From Actinomadura kijaniata NBRC 14229 (GTDB lineage Bacteria > Actinomycetota > Actinomycetes > Streptosporangiales > Streptosporangiaceae), in contig NZ_BCQR01000085.1 in NCBI RefSeq assembly GCF_001552175.1, forward strand, positions 1 through 49,355: a stretch of DNA of 49,355 nt. The letters run 5' to 3'. A program made the position numbers and the translations under genes. The first letter of the stretch is position 1. Each line of letters opens with the position of its first letter. Below are positions 22,446-31,154 of the stretch, piece by piece. Under the pieces are notes generated by a model. It had not been told where the DNA came from, made no database searches, and worked only from the letters and a program-made list of their open reading frames with translations.

Positions 22446-25227
22446 CCCCCGCCGCTTGCGCGTGGGTGCGGCGGGTGATCTGTCGCAGGCCGAATTCGGC
22501 GTGGATCTCGCCGGGCCGGAAGCCGTGCTCGGCGGCGATCCGGCGTGCGCGCTCGTACAGCTCGCGTGCCGCGCCGAGGTCACCGCGGAGCAGTGCGATC
22601 CGGCCCAGTCCGGACAGGCGCTCCGCCCACATGCCGAGGTCCTCGGCCAGCGCCAGGCCCTCGCGGTGCAGCCGTTCGGCCTCGCCGTGGTCGCCGCGCA
22701 CCTCGGCGAGCGCGGCGCGCGGGTGGACGGTCAGCAACTCGCCGCCCCGGTCACCGAGGGAACGGAAGAGGGCCAGGGCCTGTTCGGAGGCGTCCGCGAC
22801 GGTGTCCAGGTCGTCCCGGGCGAGGGCGTGGTTGGCGCGCAGGGCGGTCGTGACGGCGATGCCCCAGGTATGCCCCCGCGCGCGGAAGCCGTCCGCCGCA
22901 CCGGCCGCGAGTTCCTCGCTGGCGTCCAGATGGCCGGTGTGCAGCAGCACGTAGGCCAGGAACCACCGCGCCATGGCCAGGCCCAGCGGGTCGTCGGCGT
23001 CCCGGAACCGCGCCAGCGCCGTGCGGGCGCGGGCCACCACGTCGTGCTCGACGTCCAGCAGCGCGGCGATGCCGACCTGCCAGCAGTGCACGCGTGCCCG
23101 GAGGGCGGGCAGGGCGTCCCCGGGAACGCCGAGGGCGCGGTCGGTCCAGCGGGCGGCCTGCCGGACGCGACCGCGCAGCAGCAGCGACCAGGCCAGGCCG
23201 TCGACGAGCAGCAGTGCGTCCTCGGCGTCGCCGTGGCGGACGGCGTCCTCCAGGGCGCAGTGCAGGTTGCGGTGTTCGGCGTCGAGGCGTCTGAGGTGGG
23301 CGGCCTGTTCCGGGCCGAACAGTCCGGGCAGGCCGTCCGTCACCAGCGCCAGATGGTAGGCGCGGTGCCTGCGGCGCGTGGCCTCCACCTCGCCGGCCTC
23401 GGTGAGCCGTGCCATGGCGTAGACGCCGACGGTCTCCAGCAGCCGGTAGCGCCGGTCGCCCGCCACGGCGACCATCGACCGGTCGACCAGCCGCGCCAGG
23501 ACGGCGGCGACCTCGCCCCCGGCGATGCCCGCGCCCGCGCAGACGGCCTCGGCCGCCGCGAGCGGGCCGCCGTCCAGGACGGCCAGGCGGCGCAGCACGG
23601 TCCGTTCGGGATCGGTCAGCAGCTCCCAGCTCCAGTCGAGGAGGGCGTTGAGCGTCCGCTGCCGGGCGGGCGCGCCCCGGTTCCCGGCCGCCAGCAGGCT
23701 GAACCGGTCGTCGAGCCGGGCGGCGAGCTCGTGGACGCCCGGCGCCCGCACCCTGGCGGCGGCCAGCTCCAGCGCGAGCGGCAGACCGTCCAGGCCGCGC
23801 ACCAGCTCGGCGACGGCCCTGGCATTCGACGCGTCGAGCGCGAACGCGGGATCGGCGTCCGCCGCGCGGGCGCAGAACAAGCGCACCGCGCTGGACTCGC
23901 GGACCCGCCGCTCGTCGGCCCCGGGCTCGGGCGGTTCCAGCGGCGCGACGGGCAGCAGCACCTCGCCGGGCACTCCGAGCGGCTCGCGGCCGGTCACCAG
24001 GACCCGGACGCCCGGCGCCGCGCGCAGCACCGCCGCGACCAGCTCGGCCACCGGTGCGGCCACATGCTCACAGTCGTCCAACAGCAGCATCCGCCTGCCG
24101 CGCAGGAACGCGGCGAGCCGGTCGACGTGGTCCATCGGCTCGCCCGCCGGGACCGGCCCCAGCATGGTGTTCTCCCGGAGGCCGAGCACCGCCATCACGG
24201 CCTCGGCGACCGCGTCGGCACCGGACAGGCCCGCCAGCTCGACGAGCCACACACCGTCGGGGAAGGCGGGGTCCGGCCGTGCCGCGGCGGCCAGCGCCAG
24301 GCGGGTCTTGCCCACGCCGCCGGGCCCGGTCAGCGTGACCAGGCGGGCGGTGTCCAGGGCGGCGAGCACGCGGGCGAGCGCGGCGTCCCGGCCGATCAGC
24401 TCGGTGAGGGGCGCGGGCAGGTTCGTGCGGGGACGGGCCGGAGGCGGATCCAGCGCCGGGTCGGCGGACAGGACCGCCCGCTGAAGCGCGGCCAGCTCGG
24501 GTCCCGGATCGAGGCCCTGGTCGTCGGCCAGCCAGCGGCGGTACCGGTCGTAGACCGCCAGCGCCTCCCCCGGCCGTCCGGCGCGGTACAGGGCGCGCAT
24601 CCGCAGGGCCCGGAGCCGTTCGCGTTCCGGGTGCCGCTGCTCCCATTCGGCCAGGTCGGCGGCCACCGTCTCGTGCTCGCCGAGGTCGAGCCGCGTCTCG
24701 GCCAGGTCCTCGACGGCCGCGATCCGCCGCTGGGTCAGCCGCTGGACGGTCGGACGCGCGAAGGGCGCGTCCTGGAAACCGGCGAACGCCGGGCCGCGCC
24801 ACAGCGCCAACGCGTCCGACAGCAGCCCCGCGCGGGTCCACGGATCCGCGGCGCTCTTGGCCCTGCCGAGCAGCGCATGGAAGCGACCGGTGTCGAGCGA
24901 CTCCCCCAGCGAGCGCTCCCCCAGCGAGCGCTCCCCCGGCACGCACAATCGGTGACCGGCCGGGTCGTGCCCGACCAGCGCGCGTCCTCCGGGCTCGGCG
25001 TCCTCCAGGAGCCGTCTCAGCCGGGACACCCGGATCCGCAGCGCGTTCACCGGGTTCGCCGGGAGCGTCTCCGGCCACAGGTCGGCGATCAGGCGTTCGA
25101 CCGGGACCGGGAAACCCTCGTGCGCCAGCAGGACGGCCAGCAGCTCCCGAACGTCGGCCCGCGGCACCGCGACCGGTGTGCCGTCGGTCGTGTCCACCGT
25201 CAGCGGACCGAGCACCCCGAATCGCAC
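22417..25227 (-). CDS. SARP/AfsR-type transcription activator with NB-ARC and TPR-like domains
   Basis: 936 residues from GTG 25227. Domains in order: an OmpR-like winged helix (1-95, ending RLRRLLEDAEPGGRALVGHDPAGHRLCV); the bacterial transcriptional activation domain (about 100-255, with DPGPELAALQRAVL); a STAND ATPase with P-loop GPGGVGKT and Walker B LLLDDCEH; RGLDGLPLALELAAARV; and C-terminal TPR-like helices. This is the AfsR/SARP architecture that activates secondary-metabolite or resistance genes. A 15-bp tandem repeat inserts GERSLGERSLGE between the winged helix and activation domain. It is divergent from the MFS exporter with only 71 bp between, so the exporter is a likely target. 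Confidence 0.9.
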   Translation of the reverse strand: MRFGVLGPLTVDTTDGTPVAVPRADVRELLAVLLAHEGFPVPVERLIADLWPETLPANPVNALRIRVSRLRRLLEDAEPGGRALVGHDPAGHRLCVPGERSLGERSLGESLDTGRFHALLGRAKSAADPWTRAGLLSDALALWRGPAFAGFQDAPFARPTVQRLTQRRIAAVEDLAETRLDLGEHETVAADLAEWEQRHPERERLRALRMRALYRAGRPGEALAVYDRYRRWLADDQGLDPGPELAALQRAVLSADPALDPPPARPRTNLPAPLTELIGRDAALARVLAALDTARLVTLTGPGGVGKTRLALAAAARPDPAFPDGVWLVELAGLSGADAVAEAVMAVLGLRENTMLGPVPAGEPMDHVDRLAAFLRGRRMLLLDDCEHVAAPVAELVAAVLRAAPGVRVLVTGREPLGVPGEVLLPVAPLEPPEPGADERRVRESSAVRLFCARAADADPAFALDASNARAVAELVRGLDGLPLALELAAARVRAPGVHELAARLDDRFSLLAAGNRGAPARQRTLNALLDWSWELLTDPERTVLRRLAVLDGGPLAAAEAVCAGAGIAGGEVAAVLARLVDRSMVAVAGDRRYRLLETVGVYAMARLTEAGEVEATRRRHRAYHLALVTDGLPGLFGPEQAAHLRRLDAEHRNLHCALEDAVRHGDAEDALLLVDGLAWSLLLRGRVRQAARWTDRALGVPGDALPALRARVHCWQVGIAALLDVEHDVVARARTALARFRDADDPLGLAMARWFLAYVLLHTGHLDASEELAAGAADGFRARGHTWGIAVTTALRANHALARDDLDTVADASEQALALFRSLGDRGGELLTVHPRAALAEVRGDHGEAERLHREGLALAEDLGMWAERLSGLGRIALLRGDLGAARELYERARRIAAEHGFRPGEIHAEFGLRQITRRTHAQAAGVIASRTGGE
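24908..24937. repeat. 15-bp tandem repeat inside the SARP gene
   Basis: AGCGAGCGCTCCCCC occurs twice without mismatch (24908-24922 and 24923-24937), with a degenerate third copy at 24895-24907. Because 15 bp is a whole number of codons, copy-number change keeps the frame and only lengthens the GERSL linker at about residues 97-107. Confidence 0.8.
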
Positions 25228-25298
25228 GCGCCCAGGCTACCGCCCGGGAAAGGCCGGAAAGCGGCGGGAAATCGGGTGGAAACCGCCGACGGTGACGC

Positions 25299-26504
25299 TT
25301 GCCGGGCACATCACCCGACCCAAGGACGGGAACATCGGACAGGACACTCCTCCGGCGGCTGCTGCCGCTGTCGACCGCTCTCTTCGCGGTGGGCACCGAC
25401 GGTTTCGTCATCGCCGGGCTGCTTCCGCAGATCGCCGCCGACCTCGGGGTCGGCGTCGCGGCCGCCGGTCAGCTCGTCACGGGCTTCGCGCTGGCGTTCG
25501 CGGTGTCGGCGCCGATCCTGGGCGCGGTGACCAGCGCGATGGACCGGCGCGGCGCCCTGCTGCTGGCACTGGCGATCTTCGTCGTGGGCAACGCCGCGAC
25601 CGCGCTCGGCCCGACGTACGGGACCGTGATGGCGGCCCGGATCGTCACGGCGGCCGGGGCCGGGCTGATCGGCGCGGCGGCGTTCAGCGCCGCCGCCGAG
25701 ATCGCCTCGCCGGAACGGCGGGGCCGGGCGCTGGCCTTCGTCATGGGCGGGCTCACGCTGGCCATCGCGTTCGGGCTGCCCGCGGGCACCCTGATCGGCG
25801 GCGCCGACTGGCGGCTGACCCTGTGGGCCGTGGCCGCGCTCGGCGTGGTCGCGGCGGCGGGCGTCGCGGTGGCCCTGCCGCCGATCTCGCTGCCGTCCGA
25901 CGGGCTGCGCGCACGCCTGGCCCCGCTGCGCGAGCCCTGGGCGTTCGGCATGCTCGCCGTCACCGTGCTGGCGCTGGCCGGCACCCACCTGCTCTACACC
26001 TACATCGGGCCCGCGCTGAAGGGCGCCACCGGCGGCTCGGCCACGCGGCTGACCGTGGTCCTGCTGGCCTGGGGCGTCGGCAACATGGCGGGCAACGCGA
26101 TGGCCGGGCGGCTCGCCGACCGCCACCCGCCCCGGACGGTCGTGTCCGCCGGGCTCGGCGCCGCCGCCGTGCTGCTGGCCGTCAGCCCGCTGATCATCAC
26201 CGATCTGGCGGCGGCGACCGTGTGGGCGGTGTTGTGGGGAGTGTGCGTCTCCCCGCCGATCGTCCCGCAGCAGAGCCGCCTGGTGGAACGGGCACCGGCC
26301 GCGTCGGCGGTGCTGCTCGGGCTGAACAACTCGGCGATCTACGTCGGGGTCGCGGTCGGCGGCGGGCTCGGCGGCCTGGCGCAGGGCGGGCTGGCACCCG
26401 CCCGCCTCGGCCTGGCCGCCGCGGCGATCAGCATGGTCGGACTGCTGGTCAACCTGGGGACGGCCCGCCGGACCGTCCCACTCGCGGAGGCGTCTCGGAG
26501 GTGA
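25299..26504 (+). CDS. MFS drug-efflux-type transporter
   Basis: 401 residues with about twelve membrane helices. TM1 and its lead-in LLPLSTALFAVGTDGFVIAGLLPQIAADLGV, the DRRGALL loop after TM2 and the overall pattern place it in the AraJ/chloramphenicol-resistance branch of the 12-helix drug:proton antiporters. The start is uncertain: TTG 25299 is the first possible codon after an in-frame TGA and lacks a clear ribosome binding site. Divergent from the SARP regulator and followed by a decayed monooxygenase, it may be what remains of a small resistance locus. The exported compound is unknown. Confidence 0.88.
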   Translation: MPGTSPDPRTGTSDRTLLRRLLPLSTALFAVGTDGFVIAGLLPQIAADLGVGVAAAGQLVTGFALAFAVSAPILGAVTSAMDRRGALLLALAIFVVGNAATALGPTYGTVMAARIVTAAGAGLIGAAAFSAAAEIASPERRGRALAFVMGGLTLAIAFGLPAGTLIGGADWRLTLWAVAALGVVAAAGVAVALPPISLPSDGLRARLAPLREPWAFGMLAVTVLALAGTHLLYTYIGPALKGATGGSATRLTVVLLAWGVGNMAGNAMAGRLADRHPPRTVVSAGLGAAAVLLAVSPLIITDLAAATVWAVLWGVCVSPPIVPQQSRLVERAPAASAVLLGLNNSAIYVGVAVGGGLGGLAQGGLAPARLGLAAAAISMVGLLVNLGTARRTVPLAEASRR

Positions 26505-26519
26505 CCGGACGGCTCCCGA

Positions 26520-26870
26520 CCCACCCCGTGTTCCGGCCGCCGCCCGCGTCCTGTGGAACACCCGCGCCCAGACCGCACTCTGGCGGGTGGGCGACCAAAC
26601 CCCGCCCTGCGCGGGGTGCTGGGCGATCTCATCGGCATCGACGAGGTACGGCTGCGTCTGACCGATGAGATCACCGCGACCGACATCAGGTATCCGACGG
26701 AGGGGACGGACGACCTTCTCGGCGGGCGGATGCCGGATCTCGACCTCGGGAACGGCCGCGTTCACCAGCTGTCGCCTGGGTCACCCGCACCGGCGAGCGT
26801 CCAGAACCAGACACTCTCCGGAGAGCTCTCACAACGTGGCTGGGTCCGGCCGACCTTCACAGCGCGCCCG
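26520..26870 (+). pseudogene. Decayed C-terminal part of an FAD-dependent aromatic monooxygenase
   Basis: Pieces of one protein appear in successive frames on the plus strand. RVLWNTRAQTALW is at 26545-26583 in one frame. LRGVLGDLIGIDEVRLRL, then ATDIRYPTEGTDDLLGGRMP, then DLDLGNGRVHQL lie at about 26607-26769 in a second. VAWVTRTGERPEPDTLRRAL and TTWLGPAD are at about 26771-26860 in a third. From memory these match, in order, the RxLxNTRAQ, DIRYP, LGRRxPDL and VAW...LR..L..W.G segments at the C-terminus of PgaE/rifampicin-monooxygenase-type enzymes. The FAD-binding N-terminus is absent, and 40-50 residues seem deleted between the second and third pieces. A 113-codon open frame at 26553-26894 is only a fragment of this. 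Confidence 0.7.
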
Positions 26871-26963
26871 CTCGCCACCAGCCCAACGAACTGACCACGG
26901 AAAGAACCGTCGGTGACGATGCCGGGTCGGTACATCCGGAGTCGGGCCGATAGCAAGATGAAC

Positions 26964-26991
26964 GCCTCCCTTGCCCCCGGGCAAGGGAGGC
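26964..26991. terminator. Terminator hairpin downstream of the DUF488 gene
   Basis: GCCTCCCTTGCC (26964-26975) pairs perfectly with GGCAAGGGAGGC (26980-26991) around CCCG, a 12-bp stem. It is 43 bp after the DUF488 stop and between convergent units. The rest of 26871-27034 shows no gene. Confidence 0.8.
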
Positions 26992-27034
26992 GCGGCCGGA
27001 CCACAGGAAAACCGCCTGGCCTTCAACTCGTCCG

Positions 27035-27520
27035 TCACAACGGGCGCAGGTGCTCGATCGTGATGTGGTGTCGTTCGGTCAGGCGCTGGGCGATCAGCGA
27101 GCGGTGGCAGGCTTCCGGGTCGCGTTCGACGCAGAACAGCGCTGCGGTTCCGCTGTTCGGCAGGGCCGACGCGAGGGACGTGAGGTCGGCTCTGTCGAGG
27201 ATCTCGGTGGTGTAGCGGCGGGTGTACTCGGCGGCGAGCTCGCGGCGTGAGCGCTTGCCGACCCCTTGGCAGTCGTCCTCGGCGTACTGGAGCCGGCGCA
27301 ACTCGGTGGTCGGGGCGAGTTCGGGGTGGTGCTCGTAGGCGATCCGGGCTTGGGCGAGGGCCGCCTGTAGCCGGAGTGAGTTCGCCCAGGCGTACTCGGG
27401 ACCGCGGACGCCGCGGCGCTGACGTACGTCGAGCAGCACGCGGACGTCCGCGTGCCGTAGTCGTTGCAGGAAGGAGTCGCCGTCGAAGCCATAGACGCCG
27501 ATCGTCACCATTCTGAGCAC
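27035..27520 (-). CDS. DUF488 family protein
   Basis: 161 residues; GTG 27520 has an AGGTGA-like site upstream, and ATG 27511 is an alternative. Family features are TIGVYGFDGDSFLQRL at the N-terminus, VRVLLDVRQRRG, the YTTEIL/LFCVERDPEACHRSLIAQRL region with a Cys-His-Arg set, and the C-terminal ITIEHL. DUF488 proteins are small, cytosolic and of unknown function; the ERDPEACHRS motif is the most conserved part and may form an active site. It precedes no obvious partner and ends before a strong hairpin. Confidence 0.85.
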   Translation of the reverse strand: MLRMVTIGVYGFDGDSFLQRLRHADVRVLLDVRQRRGVRGPEYAWANSLRLQAALAQARIAYEHHPELAPTTELRRLQYAEDDCQGVGKRSRRELAAEYTRRYTTEILDRADLTSLASALPNSGTAALFCVERDPEACHRSLIAQRLTERHHITIEHLRPL

Positions 27521-27595
27521 CGGAGATCACCTGCCTGCCATTGGCCTGCCGTTGGCGCCGCCTCCGGCAGCCCTGCCGGAGGCGGCGAGGTCGCG

Positions 27596-27991
27596 TCACG
27601 CGACGGCGATTCCCTCGAGTTCGACCATCAGGGTGGGGATCGCCAGCCGTGTCACCCCGAGCATCGTGGTGGTCGGCGCCACCTTGGCGGCGCCCAGCCG
27701 CGACGCCAGCACGCCGTAGTGCTGGAAGAGCAGATCGACGTCGGTGGTGTAGACGTTGAGCCGGACGAGGTTCTCCAGGGACATGCCGGCCTCGCCGAGA
27801 ACGGCCTCCAGGTTGTCGAGGCTCAGCGCCAGCTGCGCCGCCATGTCGTCGGCGTGCTGGGGCTTGCCGTCGCTGCTCATCGCGGTCTGCCCGGAGCAGT
27901 ACAGGGTCCGGGTGTGCCCGGAGACGACCTCGCCCTGGTTGAATCCCATCTCCACCGACCACGTCACCGGGTTGACCGTCGTTCGCTGCAT
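27596..27991 (-). CDS. RidA/YjgF-family protein
   Basis: 131 residues from ATG 27991, which has GGAG six bases upstream; starts up to 28012 are possible. Features include VSGHTRTLYCSGQTAMSSDGKP, DDMAAQLALSLDNLEAVLGEAGMSLENLVRLNVYTTD and PTTTMLGVTRLAIPTLMVELEGIAVA. The Arg in the last conserved motif that binds the imine substrate carboxylate in RidA is not seen (TRLAIPTLMVELE), so it may belong to a non-deaminase subgroup. Divergent from a WYL-domain regulator 109 bp away, which suggests joint control. Confidence 0.88.
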   Translation of the reverse strand: MQRTTVNPVTWSVEMGFNQGEVVSGHTRTLYCSGQTAMSSDGKPQHADDMAAQLALSLDNLEAVLGEAGMSLENLVRLNVYTTDVDLLFQHYGVLASRLGAAKVAPTTTMLGVTRLAIPTLMVELEGIAVA

Positions 27992-28100
27992 CATTGGCTC
28001 CATTCGATTCATGGGGAGTACGGACGTCCCTGACGCCGTGGTGATAAGCCTCTCGGCAAATCACGACATCCTGTGTCATGTATTCCTGTAGCGTTCCCGC

Positions 28101-29075
28101 ATGCGCGCCGACCGGTTGGTATCGCTGGTGCTGCTGCTGCGCCAGCACGGTCAGATGTCGGCATCCGCGCTGGCCCGCGAGCTGGAGGTCTCCACCCGCA
28201 CCGTGCTGCGCGACATCGAGGCGCTGTCCGCGGCCGGTGTCCCGGTCTACGCCGAACGCGGCCGGCACGGCGGGTTCGCGTTGCTGCCCGGCTTCCGGAC
28301 CGAGCTCACCGGCCTGAACCAGGACGAGGCCCTCGCCCTGCTGATCGCCGGGTCGCGGCGCGGCGCGCAGGCGTTCGGTCTCGGCTCGGCGCTCGCCTCG
28401 GCCATGCTCAAGGTGGTCGACGCGCTGCCCGACGGCTACCGGAACACCGCGGCCGACGCCGCCCGGCGACTGCTCATCGATCCCGAGATCGATCTGCTCG
28501 CACGCCGGATGGTCACCGAGGACGTGTCCGACGCGATCGTGGCCGAGGTCCGGCGCGCGGTGCTCGCCGGACACCGGCTCCGCATCCGCTACGCGGCCAC
28601 GGACCAGACCCCGAAGTGGCGCACGGTGGACCCGATCGGCCTGGTCACCGTACGCGACCAGGGCTACCTGCTGGCCACGAGGTCCGGCGCGGACCGCACC
28701 TACCGGCTGTCCCGGATCCTGGCCGCCGAGGAGCTCGCCGAACCCGCACAGCGACCGGACCGGGTCGACCTGGACCGGGCCTGGCAGGAACGCAGCACGC
28801 GGTTCCGGACGGGCGGCGACCAGATCACCGTGCTGGCACGCGTGAACCCGGCGCGACGGGAGGAGCTGGTGGGCACCGCGCTGGCCGTCCACGCCGAGGA
28901 ACCCGACGCGGACGGCTGGCTGCGGCTGGAGGTGAGCTTCCAGGATTCACGACACGCCGAATGGGCGCTGTGGCAGCTCGGCGCGGACGCGGAAGCCCTG
29001 GCCCCACAGTCGCTGCGCGCCTCCCTGCGCGACCGCGCCGCCGCGATGGCCACCTGCTACGGAGCCCCATCCTGA
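28101..29075 (+). CDS. WYL-domain transcriptional regulator
   Basis: 324 residues. An N-terminal DeoR-like winged helix (1-60: RLVSLVLLLRQHGQMSASALARELEVSTRTVLRDIEALSAAGVPV) is followed by the WYL core. There the diagnostic region reads LRIRYAATDQTPKWRTVDPIGLVTVRDQGYLLATRSG, with the ligand-facing YLLA, and then the C-terminal extension. WYL proteins bind small ligands or nucleic acid. It is divergent from the RidA gene and may regulate it and itself. A TAGCGT-like -10 sits about 8 bases before the ATG, so a leaderless mRNA is possible. Confidence 0.9.
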   Translation: MRADRLVSLVLLLRQHGQMSASALARELEVSTRTVLRDIEALSAAGVPVYAERGRHGGFALLPGFRTELTGLNQDEALALLIAGSRRGAQAFGLGSALASAMLKVVDALPDGYRNTAADAARRLLIDPEIDLLARRMVTEDVSDAIVAEVRRAVLAGHRLRIRYAATDQTPKWRTVDPIGLVTVRDQGYLLATRSGADRTYRLSRILAAEELAEPAQRPDRVDLDRAWQERSTRFRTGGDQITVLARVNPARREELVGTALAVHAEEPDADGWLRLEVSFQDSRHAEWALWQLGADAEALAPQSLRASLRDRAAAMATCYGAPS

Positions 29076-29203
29076 GAGCTGTCGCGATCGCCGCACAACG
29101 CCGGGTGCCAAGCGTGTCCGGCATGCCCTGGGGGGCGTAGCGGAGGCCCGCCTTGAAGAGCGGGGAGGGGAGGATGGGGGATCGACGCCGCCGACCGCCG
29201 TGT

Positions 29204-31138
29204 TCAGCCCTGGGTCAGGTCATGAAGGGTCACCCCGCCGACCGTGCGGGTGGGGAACGTCGCGGCCACCCACTCGCTGATCTTCTGGGCGGCGTCGCTG
29301 CCGCTGGTGGCGCGGCGCGCGGCGTTGTCGCCGCCCGCGATGAAGTAGTGCACGCGCCCGGCCCGCACCAGCTCCTTGAACCGCTCCAGCGTCGGTGCGG
29401 GGTCGGTGCCGTTGAAACCGCCGACCGCCATCACCGGCAGGCCGGTGGCCAGCTGGTATCCGGCGGCGTTGTTGGAGCCGACCGTCGCGGCGATCCACGT
29501 GTAGGCGCCGGCGTTCTCCTTCAGCGCCTTGGTCACCTCGGCGCCGGGGGTGGTCGCGTTCAGCAGGCCGCCCGGTCCGCGCCCGCCCTGGCCCCGGAAA
29601 CCGCGGGAGTCCCGCATGCCGTCACCTCCCGGAGGAGGCGCGAAACGACCGGCGGGCGGTCTTCCGTCGGCGCGGGCGGCCGTGCCGTCGCGCGGGCCGC
29701 CGAAGCGGCCGGGGCCGGAGGAGGTGCGGGGACCCGCCGTCACGATCGCCCCGGTGTGCGGGGTGCGCACCGTGTCGACGGCGTAGGCGGTGGGGGCCGC
29801 CAGTGCCACCCCCGCCGCCACGACGGCCGACACCGCCGCGGCCCGTCCCGGCAGTCTCAGGTAGTGGACCGAGACGAGCACCGCCGCCGCTCCGACACCG
29901 CCGATCAGGACCGCGGGCCGCAGCCACGGGTTCCAGTCAGGGGTGCGGCCCAGCAGGACGAACGCCCACAGCGCGGTCACCGCGACGGTCGCGGCCAGCA
30001 CCGCCACCGCGGGGACGCCGCGGCGGCGTTCCCACAAAGAGGCCGTGCCGAGCCCGACCGTCGCGGCCACCGCCGGGGCGAGCGCCACGGTGTAGTACTC
30101 GTGGTAGATGCCCCGCATCAGGCTGAACACGGCGGCGGTGAACAGCAGCCAGCCGCCCCACGTCAGCAGCCCGGCGCGCAGGGCGTCGGTGCGGGCGGCC
30201 CGGCGGGTCGCCCACAGCCCGGCCACCAGCAGGACCAGCGCGGCGGGCAGCAGCCAGGAGATCTGGCCGCCGTTGGCCGCGCCGAACATCCGGGCCCACC
30301 CGGCGTCCTGGTCGAGGTTGCCCAGCCCGCCGACCTCGTCGCCGTTCAGGCGCCCCAGCCCGTTGTAGCCGAGGGCCAGTTCGAGGACGCTGTTGTTCTG
30401 GGAACCGCCGATGTAGGGACGCGCGCTCCCCGGCACCAGGGCGACGATCGCCACCCACCAGCCTCCGGCGACCAGCATCGCCGCGCCCGCCGCCAGCAGC
30501 TGCCCCAGGCGGCGGAGCAGCGGCACCGGGGCCGTCGCCAGGTAGACCAGCGCGAACACCGGCACCACCAGGAACGCCTGCATCATCTTGGCCAGGAACC
30601 CCAGCCCGACGAACGCGCCGCACAGCACCAGCCACCGCGTCGCGCCGTGCTCCTGGGCCCGCACCAACGCGTAGGCGGCCAGCGTCAGCATCAGCACCAG
30701 CAGCGCGTCCGGGTTGTTGAACCGGAACATCAGCGCCGCGACCGGCGTCACCGCCAGCGCCGCCCCGGCCAGCAGGGCCGGGCCGGTGCTGGCGGGGGTG
30801 CGGCCCAGAGACCGCCGCACGGCCGCGTAGAGGGTCGCGACGGACGCCACGCCCATCAGCGCCTGCGGCACCAGGATGCTCCAGGAACCCACCCCGAAGA
30901 TCCGGGCGGTCAGCGCCATCGGCCACAGCGAGGCCGGGGTCTTGTCGACGGTGATGGCGTTGGCCGCGTCGGAGGAACCGAAGAAGAACGCCTTCCAGCT
31001 CGTGGCCCCCGCCTGCACGGCGGCCGAGTAGAACGGGTTGGCCCACCCGGACGCGCCCAGGTCCCACAGGTACAGCACGGCGGTCGCCGCCAGGAGTACC
31101 AGCAGGGCCGGGCGCCGTCGCCTCACGGTGACGATCAT
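29204..31138 (-). CDS. GT39-family membrane glycosyltransferase (ArnT-like), distal copy
   Basis: 644 residues with about twelve helices in the first 460. Features of GT-C enzymes are visible: LGASGWANPFYSAAVQAGATSWKAFFFGSSDA, the substrate loop with ITVDKTPASLWPMAL, the conserved FNNPDALLVLMLTLAAY and QISWLLPAALVLL. After a Gly/Pro/Arg-rich linker (about 470-540) a soluble domain of about 110 residues follows (YTWIAATVGSNNAAGYQLATGLPVMAVGGFNG). It transfers sugars from polyprenyl phosphate to an envelope acceptor. The start is 16 bp after the stop of the paralogue upstream, so both are in one operon; the similarity throughout indicates duplication. Confidence 0.88.
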   Translation of the reverse strand: MIVTVRRRRPALLVLLAATAVLYLWDLGASGWANPFYSAAVQAGATSWKAFFFGSSDAANAITVDKTPASLWPMALTARIFGVGSWSILVPQALMGVASVATLYAAVRRSLGRTPASTGPALLAGAALAVTPVAALMFRFNNPDALLVLMLTLAAYALVRAQEHGATRWLVLCGAFVGLGFLAKMMQAFLVVPVFALVYLATAPVPLLRRLGQLLAAGAAMLVAGGWWVAIVALVPGSARPYIGGSQNNSVLELALGYNGLGRLNGDEVGGLGNLDQDAGWARMFGAANGGQISWLLPAALVLLVAGLWATRRAARTDALRAGLLTWGGWLLFTAAVFSLMRGIYHEYYTVALAPAVAATVGLGTASLWERRRGVPAVAVLAATVAVTALWAFVLLGRTPDWNPWLRPAVLIGGVGAAAVLVSVHYLRLPGRAAAVSAVVAAGVALAAPTAYAVDTVRTPHTGAIVTAGPRTSSGPGRFGGPRDGTAARADGRPPAGRFAPPPGGDGMRDSRGFRGQGGRGPGGLLNATTPGAEVTKALKENAGAYTWIAATVGSNNAAGYQLATGLPVMAVGGFNGTDPAPTLERFKELVRAGRVHYFIAGGDNAARRATSGSDAAQKISEWVAATFPTRTVGGVTLHDLTQG

Positions 31139-31154
31139 TGGTCCACTCCCCCGT

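Noticed and set aside
26553..26894. 113-codon plus-strand frame as an intact gene
   Set aside because: Only its middle matches a flavoprotein monooxygenase C-terminus and the matching flanks are in other frames, so it is called a pseudogene fragment.
28060..28095. GACA-N5-TGTC repeat before the WYL gene as an operator
   Set aside because: Arms of only four bases are too short to separate from chance.
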